Assembly: GCF_900625095.1 (NCBI RefSeq)
Contig: NZ_LR130760.1
Coordinates: 2,247,106-2,311,105, forward strand
DNA: 64,000 bases
Source: Acinetobacter ihumii
Lineage (GTDB): Bacteria > Pseudomonadota > Gammaproteobacteria > Pseudomonadales > Moraxellaceae
Reading direction: 5' to 3'
The translations under genes and the position numbers were made by a program. Positions within the stretch are counted from its first letter, which is position 1; every line of letters begins with the position of its first letter. Positions 15,459-22,963 of the stretch are shown one piece after another. The notes beneath the pieces were generated by a model. It did no database searches and was not told the origin of the DNA. It saw only the letters and a program-made list of their open reading frames with translations.

Positions 15459-15645
15459 TGTATGACTTGCAAAATCTAATATAAATGCAATAATAGAGTT
15501 CAGGTACAAGCCTTTCAGGTGAAATCATAACGGTCGCCAAACCTTATGATCTTCGTTAGATGATGTTTACCGCATCAAATAACTGTGTACCGAAGAATAT
15601 AGAACATAGCCCCGATAGTTGCAAGACTATCGGGGCTTTTTCTTT
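15459..15645 (+). ncRNA. Candidate small RNA with its own promoter and terminator
   Basis: Two overlapping sigma70-like promoters are possible: TTGTAT, 16 bp, TATAAA (15458-15485), or TTGCAA, 17 bp, TAATAG (15468-15496). About 110-120 nt later follows a very strong terminator. No open frame of useful size lies between, and no gene follows within 400 bp. The expected RNA is about 140 nt. Role unknown; replication control is possible from its position. Confidence 0.5.
15608..15645 (+). terminator. Strong Rho-independent terminator
   Basis: A perfect 12-bp stem (AGCCCCGATAGT / ACTATCGGGGCT), 6-base loop and T run. Confidence 0.9.
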
Positions 15646-15710
15646 GTGCGCTATTTCACAATTTCCCTATAACAATCAAAAACTTTTTTTTGCTATTTAT
15701 TGAAATATCA

Positions 15711-15726
15711 TAGAGTTATAACTCTA
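15711..15726. promoter_or_regulatory. T4SS-type operator palindrome, short form
   Basis: TAGAGTTATAACTCTA, a perfect 16-bp palindrome built from the same half-site as the operators at 16046 and 25956, but without the 4-bp spacer. Confidence 0.6.
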
Positions 15727-15790
15727 AATCACCCTAAATAAAGGGTATCACCACACGCTTAATTATTATTCATAAAATCAAAATAAATTA

Positions 15791-15910
15791 ACTATCGCCC
15801 TCTGTGCCTGCGGGAACGGTAGCCCTTACCTACAGTCGGTTGATTGCTCAAAGCTTTACTTAGCATTGGGTATGCTGAAGCATTCCCAATACGTGCATAA
15901 ACTTTCGAGC
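15791..15910 (-). ncRNA. Structured RNA element, copy 2
   Basis: Reverse complement of 11443-11562 with four C/T differences and the same foldable stems. On the minus strand a TATAAA lies just upstream (about 15919-15914), a possible -10 at the same distance as in copy 1. No gene follows on the minus strand, so this copy would be a free-standing RNA. It lies inside the non-coding candidate origin region. Confidence 0.5.
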
Positions 15911-16045
15911 CTTTATACTCAATAGTAAAAAATTACAATTAAGTGATTGAATATGAATACTTAATAATAAGAGTGTTATCTTTTTGTTTACCATTTAAAA
16001 CAGTTGAAATGGTTAGATTTTAGTAAACTTGTTCTATTTTTAAAC

Positions 16046-16075
16046 TTATAGAGTTATACTGTTATAACTCTATAA
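16046..16075 (+). promoter_or_regulatory. Operator palindrome upstream of the first T4SS operon
   Basis: Perfect 13-bp arms TTATAGAGTTATA and TATAACTCTATAA around CTGT. A TATACT inside it could be the -10 of the promoter for the genes from 16093 onward. The same sequence recurs at 25956. Confidence 0.75.
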
Positions 16076-16092
16076 CCGATAAGGCTAGAACT

Positions 16093-16293
16093 ATGAAAAA
16101 AATCTTCGTCACAATGGGCATTTTGAGCCTAACAGCACTTACAGCCTGTGCCACAAATACATCATCACAAAAGGGATTAAAAAAATCACCATGCGCTTGC
16201 GTATATCAACCAATCCCAAGCGCTGAAAATCAAATCTCTGACCCATTCGCTCAAGTAACTAAAACGGTAAAAACTGGGGGTAATGTCGTATGA
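16093..16293 (+). CDS. virB7: VirB7-like lipoprotein
   Basis: 66 residues with a lipoprotein signal (LSLTALTACA, acylated Cys about residue 19) and a short polar mature part with two further Cys residues (SPCACVYQP). Size and position, first in an operon leading to VirB6, 8, 9, 10 and 11, fit VirB7, the outer-membrane lipoprotein of the core complex that partners VirB9. Sequence identity of VirB7 proteins is always low, so position carries most of the weight. It overlaps the next start by 4 bp. Confidence 0.6.
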   Translation: MKKIFVTMGILSLTALTACATNTSSQKGLKKSPCACVYQPIPSAENQISDPFAQVTKTVKTGGNVV

Positions 16294-16661
16294 AAAAACT
16301 ATTACTTCCGATCGCTACGGCTTTAGTTTTGACGGCTTGTTCTGACGAGCCTAAAGCGCCTGAAGTGAAAGGGGATGACTATGTAGGCGTTTGGATGAAC
16401 CCAATAGGGCAACAATCGCAATCAGCAAATGACGTAATTATCAATGATCGAATCATTATTGATAAAAGCACAACTAAAGACGTTTACACCGTCACTATTT
16501 TAGCTAAAGGCGTTTTTACAGACATGAAGTTTAAACCTGATAACGGTTTGCTTTGTGCGCCTAACGATGCTTGTTTTCAGCTTGTAGATGGAAAGCTAAA
16601 GCTTGGTAGTGAAAGCGGTGTTCTAACTTATGAGAGAGAACAGCAAAATGGAAATCAATAA
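16290..16661 (+). CDS. T4SS-associated lipoprotein with a GVW motif
   Basis: 123 residues with lipobox LVLTAC (Cys about 17). The mature domain has DYVGVWMNP near its start and LVDGKLKLGSESGVLTYE near its end, predicted beta-rich. The following gene encodes a similar lipoprotein (SGVWVPE, SDGKLRK), so the pair looks like an old duplication. It is coupled to virB7 (4-bp overlap). A role in the outer-membrane complex or in surface exclusion is possible; not recognised as a named family. Confidence 0.6.
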   Translation: MKKLLLPIATALVLTACSDEPKAPEVKGDDYVGVWMNPIGQQSQSANDVIINDRIIIDKSTTKDVYTVTILAKGVFTDMKFKPDNGLLCAPNDACFQLVDGKLKLGSESGVLTYEREQQNGNQ

Positions 16662-17067
16662 AATTAAACTCGGTCTAGCTTCTGCGGTTGTCGCTTTAGG
16701 TCTAACTGGCTGTTTCACTTCTAAGCCTGACATTTCAGGCGTATGGGTTCCCGAACACACTCCAAAATCTGAATTTTTTTATTCGTACTATGTGATTTCT
16801 GAAGCTGATAAACAGGGCAATTTCCCAGTAAAGAAAGTCAATTATCAAATCCAAAACATGAACCAATATAACCCTGCAAAGTTGCCTAAATTTACTGGTG
16901 AATCAAGCGGGGTCTTAACATTCGTTAAAGACGATACATATTGCTATGAAGGCTCTTTGGCTAGTGATTGTTTTGTCTATTCAGACGGAAAATTAAGAAA
17001 ATCAGATACACAAAACTTTTTCTTAAAGACTTCAAAAAACCCGCCCGAAATTCCAGTAATTCGCTGA
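16648..17067 (+). CDS. T4SS-associated lipoprotein, paralogue of the preceding one
   Basis: 139 residues from the ATG at 16648, chosen because it gives a normal lipoprotein signal ending LGLTGC; the frame is open to 16630. The mature part has DISGVWVPEH and SDGKLRKSD, matching the pattern of the 16290 product, and extra Cys residues (YCYEGSLASDCF). It overlaps the previous gene by 14 bp and precedes virB6 by 7 bp. Possible outer-membrane or exclusion role by analogy with lipoproteins in other conjugation operons. Confidence 0.6.
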   Translation: MEINKIKLGLASAVVALGLTGCFTSKPDISGVWVPEHTPKSEFFYSYYVISEADKQGNFPVKKVNYQIQNMNQYNPAKLPKFTGESSGVLTFVKDDTYCYEGSLASDCFVYSDGKLRKSDTQNFFLKTSKNPPEIPVIR

Positions 17068-17074
17068 GGTCACT

Positions 17075-18160
17075 ATGAAAAAGATTATCTATGCTTTCTT
17101 GCTTCTGTTTAGTTTTTTTAGCTTTAGCTCGGCTTATGCGGTCGATAACTTTACCAATCCACAAGATTTAGGCAATGGCAGTACACCTACTGGGACGACT
17201 GGCGGTTCTAACGGTGCGTATAACTCTAATCAAATATCGCAGAATGTATCTGAAGTTACCAAAAATGGTATGTCTGAATTAGACAAGGTTGTTGATAGTC
17301 TGATTACTGGTGTTGATAAAAACATTAAAGACAATTTGCAAGGTTACTATCAGAAAGTCACAGCTCCAATCATTCCAGTTTTTGCAGGCTTTATCATTAT
17401 TTGGATTTCGTTCCAAGCTATTAAAATGATGTTAGGCATGGCTGTAGAAATTCAGGGTGTGATAGCCACTTTCGTTATTATGCTGTTGATTTGGTCAATC
17501 GTATTTTCATGGGATGCTTTCTTTCCATACGTTGCTGAAGTATTCCTCGATGATGTACCGAACCTGATTACTGAAATGACAGGTACAGATTCAAAAACAA
17601 CATTGCAGTCTTTTGTATCTATTATCTTTGAATCTATCGCATTAGCTTTTAATAACATTGATACAGGTATTACCAATGTCGTTTCGGGCTTCTTCTTTGT
17701 CCTGATCTATAGCTTGATTTTTGGTTTAGCCTGCATTGTCTGCGGTTTATTCTTCTTAATTTGGATTATCTGTAAAGTCATTATTGGCATTCTAATCGCA
17801 GTTGCACCGATTTTTCTTGCATGTGCAATGTTCCCTGCAACTCGCAGATATGCCACAAACTGGCTACAAGCAATTTTAACCCCTCTTGTTGTTCTTCTTT
17901 TGCTGATTGTGAGCTGTGACTTAGTGCTTACTTCAGTTGTCGCAGGCATTCAAAACCTTAATGAAAACGGCAGTACGTTTACTGGGGCTTTCATCATGGT
18001 AATTGTTTTGATCGTTGTTATTGGGCTGTTTTGGCTTGTTCCAAAAATTGCAATTTCTTTGGTCGGCAGTGGCTTTGAAGCTTCAACCAGTGCGACTTCA
18101 AGTATCACCAGTTCAGGCACCAATATGGTTAAAAGTTTTGGTCGTGGAGGTAAACGCTAA
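17075..18160 (+). CDS. virB6: VirB6/TrbL inner-membrane protein of the T4SS
   Basis: 361 residues: cleavable signal peptide (ends FSSAYA, about residue 22), a periplasmic stretch, then about six hydrophobic segments between 95 and 335, including AGFIIIWISFQAIKMMLG and the conserved-looking CGLFFLIWIICKVIIGILI. The C-terminus is Ser/Gly/Thr-rich. VirB6 proteins form part of the inner-membrane channel for the transferred strand. The stop overlaps the virB8 start by 1 bp. Confidence 0.85.
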   Translation: MKKIIYAFLLLFSFFSFSSAYAVDNFTNPQDLGNGSTPTGTTGGSNGAYNSNQISQNVSEVTKNGMSELDKVVDSLITGVDKNIKDNLQGYYQKVTAPIIPVFAGFIIIWISFQAIKMMLGMAVEIQGVIATFVIMLLIWSIVFSWDAFFPYVAEVFLDDVPNLITEMTGTDSKTTLQSFVSIIFESIALAFNNIDTGITNVVSGFFFVLIYSLIFGLACIVCGLFFLIWIICKVIIGILIAVAPIFLACAMFPATRRYATNWLQAILTPLVVLLLLIVSCDLVLTSVVAGIQNLNENGSTFTGAFIMVIVLIVVIGLFWLVPKIAISLVGSGFEASTSATSSITSSGTNMVKSFGRGGKR

Positions 18161-18948
18161 TGACACCACAAGAAAAAGCGCAGTTAGACGCTCAAATTAA
18201 AGAGATTCAAGACAATACTAAAAAGTCTGAAAATCGTAACGGTAAAATCACTATTTGGGTTCTTGGTTTGGCGACCGTTCTAGGTATAGGTAATGTTGCT
18301 CAAGGTATCGCAATTAAAGGATTAACACCTTTAAAACAACCAGTTCCTATGATTGCTGTAATTGATTCTGAAACTGGAATTATGACCAGTGTAGAAAAGT
18401 TTGATTCAACTACTGACCCTAAACTTATTGAAAAATTAGTGACCTCCTACTTTTGGGACACTATCAGCAATCGCTATGGCTATTACGGCAAAGTTGGTAA
18501 AGACCAACTTTCTGCACAGTACAGCAAAGCTTCTATTTTCTTAGATAGCCAAGATCGTACCGACTTTGAAAATGAAGTTAGCGGAATGAATCAAAACTCA
18601 CCTTACAACCAACTAGGTGAAACTGGCTCAATCACTCCTAAAGTTATTGCTGTCAACTTTCTTGGCAACAATAAAGTTCAAGCCAACTTTAAAACAACCG
18701 TTATTAAAGGTGCTGAAATTCGCCAGTACAGCTACACAGTGACGGCTGACTATATCACTGACAACTTTGACGATCTCAACGTAAAAGATCGTTGGATTAA
18801 CCCATTTGGCGTGAAGTTTAAGAACTGGAACTTAACGCAAAACTCATCAAATGATGCGTTAGTTACTCAAAACCCAGTTACTCAACCATTGCCTAAACCT
18901 GAAGCAAGCACTGCTTCTGAGCCTGTGGCACAGACTTCTAATAATTAA
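18160..18948 (+). CDS. virB8: VirB8 inner-membrane scaffold protein
   Basis: 262 residues. A short charged cytoplasmic N-terminus precedes one membrane span (about 28-48, ITIWVLGLATVLGIGNVAQG). A periplasmic domain follows with the family-like features VTSYFWDTISNRYGYYG, YNQLGETGSITPKVIAVNF and YSYTVTADYI; the C-terminal tail is Pro/Thr-rich. VirB8 links the inner-membrane and core complexes. Order VirB6-8-9-10-11 is canonical. Confidence 0.9.
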   Translation: MTPQEKAQLDAQIKEIQDNTKKSENRNGKITIWVLGLATVLGIGNVAQGIAIKGLTPLKQPVPMIAVIDSETGIMTSVEKFDSTTDPKLIEKLVTSYFWDTISNRYGYYGKVGKDQLSAQYSKASIFLDSQDRTDFENEVSGMNQNSPYNQLGETGSITPKVIAVNFLGNNKVQANFKTTVIKGAEIRQYSYTVTADYITDNFDDLNVKDRWINPFGVKFKNWNLTQNSSNDALVTQNPVTQPLPKPEASTASEPVAQTSNN

Positions 18949-18962
18949 TAAGGTAATCGGAT

Positions 18963-19700
18963 ATGAAAAAGACCCTTATAAGCATTTTACTTACAGCAAC
19001 GTGCATTGCTTCAGCGCCAACTTTTGCTCGTCAAATTCCTGTTGGTTTGAAAACGGATAACCGCATTAAAGTTGTTCCGTATTCTGAAAGCCACGTTGTT
19101 GAACTATCAACGACTTTTGGTATTTCAACTACTGTCGAGTTTGGAAATGAAACTATCCAAACTGTTGCTTCAGGTGACACGATTGGATGGCAAATAATCC
19201 CACAAGGTAATCGTCTATTCATCAAGCCTGCGGAAAAACCACAAGCAGGCATGAACCGTACAAACTTAACCGTAATCACTGATAAGCGAAATTATTACTT
19301 CAATCTATTCAATAGTTCACAACCAGTTTATGTACTGCGCTTTAACTATGCAGATGCCAATAGAACTAATCGTTTATTGGCACAACAAAATGCACCTCGT
19401 CCCGCTTTAGGTGAACTGCCTATGACAAGCCAAAAATGGGGAATGGATGCCACTAAAAGCAAATCTATTAAAGTTCTTGGCGTAAGTGATGATGACCAAT
19501 TCACATTTATTCGTATTGCGAAAAATTCACCTCGTCCCGCAGTTTATGCGGTTAATGGTGAGGGATACGAAGAACTTACCAACTCAAGACAAGAGGGGGA
19601 TGTAATCGTGATTGAGAAAGTAAACGATGCTTTCACTCTGCGACTTGGCAAAGAATACGTTTGTATTCTCCGTAAACCTGAAGTGATTGGAGGAAAATAA
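18963..19700 (+). CDS. virB9: VirB9 core-complex protein
   Basis: 245 residues with a signal peptide (IASAPTFA). N-terminal beta domain: DNRIKVVPYSESHVVELS, then TIGWQIIPQGNRLFIKP. The C-terminal VirB7-binding domain carries KWGMDATKSKSIKVLGVSDD, FIRIAKNSPRPAVYAVN and the final EYVCILRKP. VirB9 forms the outer-membrane core ring with VirB7 and VirB10. A good RBS (GGAGG) for virB10 lies inside its 3' end. Confidence 0.9.
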   Translation: MKKTLISILLTATCIASAPTFARQIPVGLKTDNRIKVVPYSESHVVELSTTFGISTTVEFGNETIQTVASGDTIGWQIIPQGNRLFIKPAEKPQAGMNRTNLTVITDKRNYYFNLFNSSQPVYVLRFNYADANRTNRLLAQQNAPRPALGELPMTSQKWGMDATKSKSIKVLGVSDDDQFTFIRIAKNSPRPAVYAVNGEGYEELTNSRQEGDVIVIEKVNDAFTLRLGKEYVCILRKPEVIGGK

Positions 19701-19701
19701 A

Positions 19702-21081
19702 ATGACAAATGAAAATAAAAATTTGGGTAACGATGACTTTAAAACCCAAGATAACTTCAGCACTGAAAATCATGTTTTCCATGATGAAAAAAAAGAACAT
19801 GGTAAAGATGATTTTGAACGTCAAGATGCTTTTGAGAATAAGCCTAAAACGTCTGTTAAAAATATAGACATAGGCAAATTGGTTAAGTTCGGTGGCTTAC
19901 TAGCCCTCATTATTGGCTTGGTAATTTTTGGCGTTTATCTGAAATTGCAAAAGAACAAAGAAAGCCGTGTAGAAAGCGGTGTAGAAAGTGCTGTTGCTAA
20001 ACCAGTAACAGGGATGGACGGCAGTAATTTTAATGGCATGGATAGATTCGGATTCGGAAATCCGCAACCAATCCCAACTGCGACTACCCCTGACCCTGTA
20101 AACCCTACTGAAAAAAGCCCTGAACAGCTCGAAATGGAGCGTCAATTAGCTGAACAGCAACAACAACTAGCAATGCAACAAGAGCAGGCTAGACAAGATG
20201 CTATGGCTAAAGAACAAGCCCTTTTAAACGCCCGCTACAAGTCTGGAATCATGGTTAATGAGAATGGCGGTAAAGGTGGCGGTGTTAGCCCTAATGGTGA
20301 TGCTAGTGCAATGGCAGGCATACCGCCTGAACTTGCACCGTTATTTATGGGTATGCAAGCTTCACAACAATCTAATGCCAATGGCAACCAAGCGGGTGCA
20401 AGCAATGTAAATCCACGCATTGCAAATAGCACTGCGGGTTCTATGGGTGGTCGTTTTGATTCAAGCACTTCTAATCAAAAAGCGCCTATTGCTCATGCAA
20501 GTTATAACGCTGATCGTAGAATGCTTATACAACAAGGCAAGATCGTAGATGCAGTTTTAGAAACTGCTGTTAAAAGCGATTTACCAAGCAACATTATTGC
20601 TCGTGTAACTAATGATGTTTATAGCGAACAAGGACGTAATCGTTTACTGCCTGCGGGTACTCGTTTATTCGGTCAATACTCATCAATTGTTAATGACGGA
20701 CAAGCAGAAATCGGGGCGGTTTGGAATCGTGCAATCACACCTAATGGCGTAGAAATTATGCTCGATAGCCCAAGCACTAACAGTCTTGGTATCGCAGGCT
20801 TAGGCGGTAAAGTGAACAACCATTATGGGCGCATATTCGGAACAGCTACTTTACTTAGCATTATTGGTGCGGGTGTAAGTAATGCAGGTGTTAGCAGTAG
20901 CGACCAAAACAATGCTTCACAGACTTATCGTACTGAAGTTGCAAACTCATTCGGCAATCAAGCTGACCGTGTTCTACAACGTAACTTGTCAATTCCTCCG
21001 ACTATTACAGTCGCTCACGGCACACGCATTAAAGTTCTAGTTGCTAAAGACTTGGACTTTTCAACTATTTTAAACCAATAA
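19702..21081 (+). CDS. virB10: VirB10 (TrbI-like) core-complex protein
   Basis: 459 residues from the ATG at 19702, preceded by GGAGGAAAATAAA; the frame starts upstream at 19687 but lacks an RBS there. One membrane span (about 57-77, GGLLALIIGLVIFGVYLKLQ) and a Pro-rich periplasmic linker with a Gln-rich coiled coil (~140-175) follow. The C-terminal TrbI domain has NIIARVTNDVYSEQGRNRLL, PAGTRLFGQY and the end TRIKVLVAKDLDF. VirB10 bridges inner and outer membranes. Confidence 0.92.
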   Translation: MTNENKNLGNDDFKTQDNFSTENHVFHDEKKEHGKDDFERQDAFENKPKTSVKNIDIGKLVKFGGLLALIIGLVIFGVYLKLQKNKESRVESGVESAVAKPVTGMDGSNFNGMDRFGFGNPQPIPTATTPDPVNPTEKSPEQLEMERQLAEQQQQLAMQQEQARQDAMAKEQALLNARYKSGIMVNENGGKGGGVSPNGDASAMAGIPPELAPLFMGMQASQQSNANGNQAGASNVNPRIANSTAGSMGGRFDSSTSNQKAPIAHASYNADRRMLIQQGKIVDAVLETAVKSDLPSNIIARVTNDVYSEQGRNRLLPAGTRLFGQYSSIVNDGQAEIGAVWNRAITPNGVEIMLDSPSTNSLGIAGLGGKVNNHYGRIFGTATLLSIIGAGVSNAGVSSSDQNNASQTYRTEVANSFGNQADRVLQRNLSIPPTITVAHGTRIKVLVAKDLDFSTILNQ

Positions 21082-21096
21082 GAAAGGCGCTTAATT

Positions 21097-22134
21097 ATGT
21101 CAATCCTTGTACTTGAAGATTTGAAAAAAGCTTTTGGTGATGATCTTGATAATGATCAAATTACTGAAATTTCAGTTAATAAGCCTTTGGAATATTTCAT
21201 TGCTATGAAAGGTACAAGGGACATGATTAAAAAAGAGAATCCTAACCTTACCTATGCGCTTTTGAAGCGATTAGCCGAAGGCATTGCAACTGAAACCAAT
21301 CAAACAATTTCAGAAGCACAGCCTTTGCTTTCTGCTCAAATTGCATCACCGCAACATGAGGGTTTATTTTTCCGTATTCAATTTGTCCGTGACCCTGCCG
21401 TAACTGGCGGGTCGATCGGCTTATCTATTCGTAAACCAAGTATTTTAAGTCTGCCATTTTCAGCTTATGAGGAAGTTTTAAATTCTGTTGAACCATTTGC
21501 AAAAATCACTGCAAAAGATCAAGAGCTATTCGATTTATACGAAGCCCGAAACTTTCATGAGTTCATTCGTAAAGCGGTGGGTTATGAAAAAAATATCATT
21601 ATTTCTGCGGGTACAGGTTCAGGAAAAACAACTTTTTTTAACTCCATTATTCATGACTGCATACCACTGGGCGAACGACTAATCACTATTGAAGATGCTA
21701 AGGAGTTACGCCCTCCGCATGAAAATACGTTGCAACTTTATTATTCAAGAGGTGGACAGGGTAAAGCTAAAGTCGATGCACAGTCATTAATGGAAGCTTG
21801 CCTGCGTTTGTATCCAAAACGCATTTTACTGGGTGAGATTCGAGGTGCTGAAGCATTCACTTATTTAAACCTAATTTCTTCAGGGCATGGCGGTTCAATT
21901 GCGACATTACATGCCAATGACCCACTTAATGCTATTGAGCGTTTAACGCTTATGGTTCTTATGGCAGGCACTACATTAACCAGTGACCAAGTTAAATCTT
22001 TTGTTAAACAAAGTGTAGACATTATTGTTCAACTTGGAAGAACAGAAACAGGCGGTTATGGCTGTTCAGCTATTTATTTTAAAGCTTATGAGGATTTCAA
22101 AAATGAAAAAACACATTTTTCTAGCGTTGCTTAG
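21097..22134 (+). CDS. virB11: VirB11 traffic ATPase
   Basis: 345 residues. Walker A SAGTGSGKTTFFNSI (about 168-182), Asp box TIEDAKELRPP, Walker B RILLGEIRGAEAF and His box GHGGSIATLHANDP give the full VirB11 signature. Hexameric cytoplasmic ATPase powering pilus assembly and substrate transfer. The small lipoprotein gene at 22103 overlaps its 3' end by 32 bp. Confidence 0.95.
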   Translation: MSILVLEDLKKAFGDDLDNDQITEISVNKPLEYFIAMKGTRDMIKKENPNLTYALLKRLAEGIATETNQTISEAQPLLSAQIASPQHEGLFFRIQFVRDPAVTGGSIGLSIRKPSILSLPFSAYEEVLNSVEPFAKITAKDQELFDLYEARNFHEFIRKAVGYEKNIIISAGTGSGKTTFFNSIIHDCIPLGERLITIEDAKELRPPHENTLQLYYSRGGQGKAKVDAQSLMEACLRLYPKRILLGEIRGAEAFTYLNLISSGHGGSIATLHANDPLNAIERLTLMVLMAGTTLTSDQVKSFVKQSVDIIVQLGRTETGGYGCSAIYFKAYEDFKNEKTHFSSVA

Positions 22135-22432
22135 TTTAGCTAGTGTTGCCTGCTCATCTAAGGGCTTGGACGGACAATACAATCGTATTGATCAAACAGC
22201 ATTTGAGAAAGAACAAGGCATGAGTAGCGGGCTTATCGTTGCCAATAAAGGTACTCAAGTTACCTTAAAAAACTCATGGGGTGATGTTGCATTATCGGCT
22301 GTAGAGAAAGATAAAAAAATGGTTGTTCAATATAACAATCAAGACGCTTTCTTAATGGAACAAAAGGGCGGTGTTATTACTCTGACCGATGTTGATAACC
22401 CAAGCCAAGCATACAAATTTAAAAAGGACTAA
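22103..22432 (+). CDS. Small T4SS-associated lipoprotein
   Basis: 109 residues from the ATG at 22103, which gives a proper lipoprotein signal (FLALLSLASVACSS, Cys about 17); the frame is open upstream but has no signal there. The mature domain is predicted beta-rich (VTLKNSWGDVALSAVEK, VVQYNNQDAFLMEQKG). No family recognised. It overlaps virB11 by 32 bp and precedes the next gene by 3 bp. Candidate exclusion or outer-membrane accessory protein. Confidence 0.6.
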   Translation: MKKHIFLALLSLASVACSSKGLDGQYNRIDQTAFEKEQGMSSGLIVANKGTQVTLKNSWGDVALSAVEKDKKMVVQYNNQDAFLMEQKGGVITLTDVDNPSQAYKFKKD

Positions 22433-22435
22433 GCC

Positions 22436-22888
22436 ATGAAAAAAACAACTATTGCTCTTTGCGCCTTAATTAGTTTGTCTGCTGAAGCACAGTTACCGCA
22501 GACATTTACCCAAGTTCTTCAGTCATTTGCTCAAAGCAATAAATTAACTTATGTGCCTGAAGCTCCCAATCAAGGGAACTATGTCACTTATAAATTTTCA
22601 AGTGATGCCAGTTGCCAAAACGAAGCATGTGCCGATCTTAAAGTTTATTACAGCATTGACCCTGCTTGTGTACCGCAAGAAGTGGGGTTATTTGGTGAAT
22701 TGCCAGTAAGCATCCCTAACGCAAAAGCATTGTTTGTATCTCCGACCATTTCTGACAATACAAGCCAAGCTCACGACTTCATGCGAGTTCAAGCAAATGG
22801 CGGGTGCTATGAGTTATCAATGGGTGAACAAGGCTCACACTATAAAACCTTAGTTGATCTAGCTAACCGTTTGGCTGTGGCTAAGTGA
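22436..22888 (+). CDS. Secreted hypothetical protein of the T4SS operon
   Basis: 150 residues with a signal peptide (MKKTTIALCALISLSAEA). The mature protein has four or five Cys residues (DASCQNEACADL, DPACVPQ, GGCYEL), so periplasmic disulfides are likely. I do not recognise the family. It lies between the small lipoprotein and the VirB1-VirB5 fusion gene, and a 52-bp structured hairpin follows its stop. Confidence 0.55.
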   Translation: MKKTTIALCALISLSAEAQLPQTFTQVLQSFAQSNKLTYVPEAPNQGNYVTYKFSSDASCQNEACADLKVYYSIDPACVPQEVGLFGELPVSIPNAKALFVSPTISDNTSQAHDFMRVQANGGCYELSMGEQGSHYKTLVDLANRLAVAK

Positions 22889-22898
22889 TGAAATAGCA

Positions 22899-22950
22899 AC
22901 GGGCCAAGTTTAAACAGGTAACGTAGTTCCTGGTTAAACTGTCCTCGTTG
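22899..22950 (+). repeat. Intercistronic hairpin within the T4SS operon
   Basis: CAACG / CGTTG and GTTTAA.ACAGG / CCTGG.TTAAAC form one interrupted stem between 22888 and the next start at 22964. There is no T run, so an RNA stability or attenuation element is more likely than a terminator. Confidence 0.55.
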
Positions 22951-22963
22951 CGGTAGAGGAATA

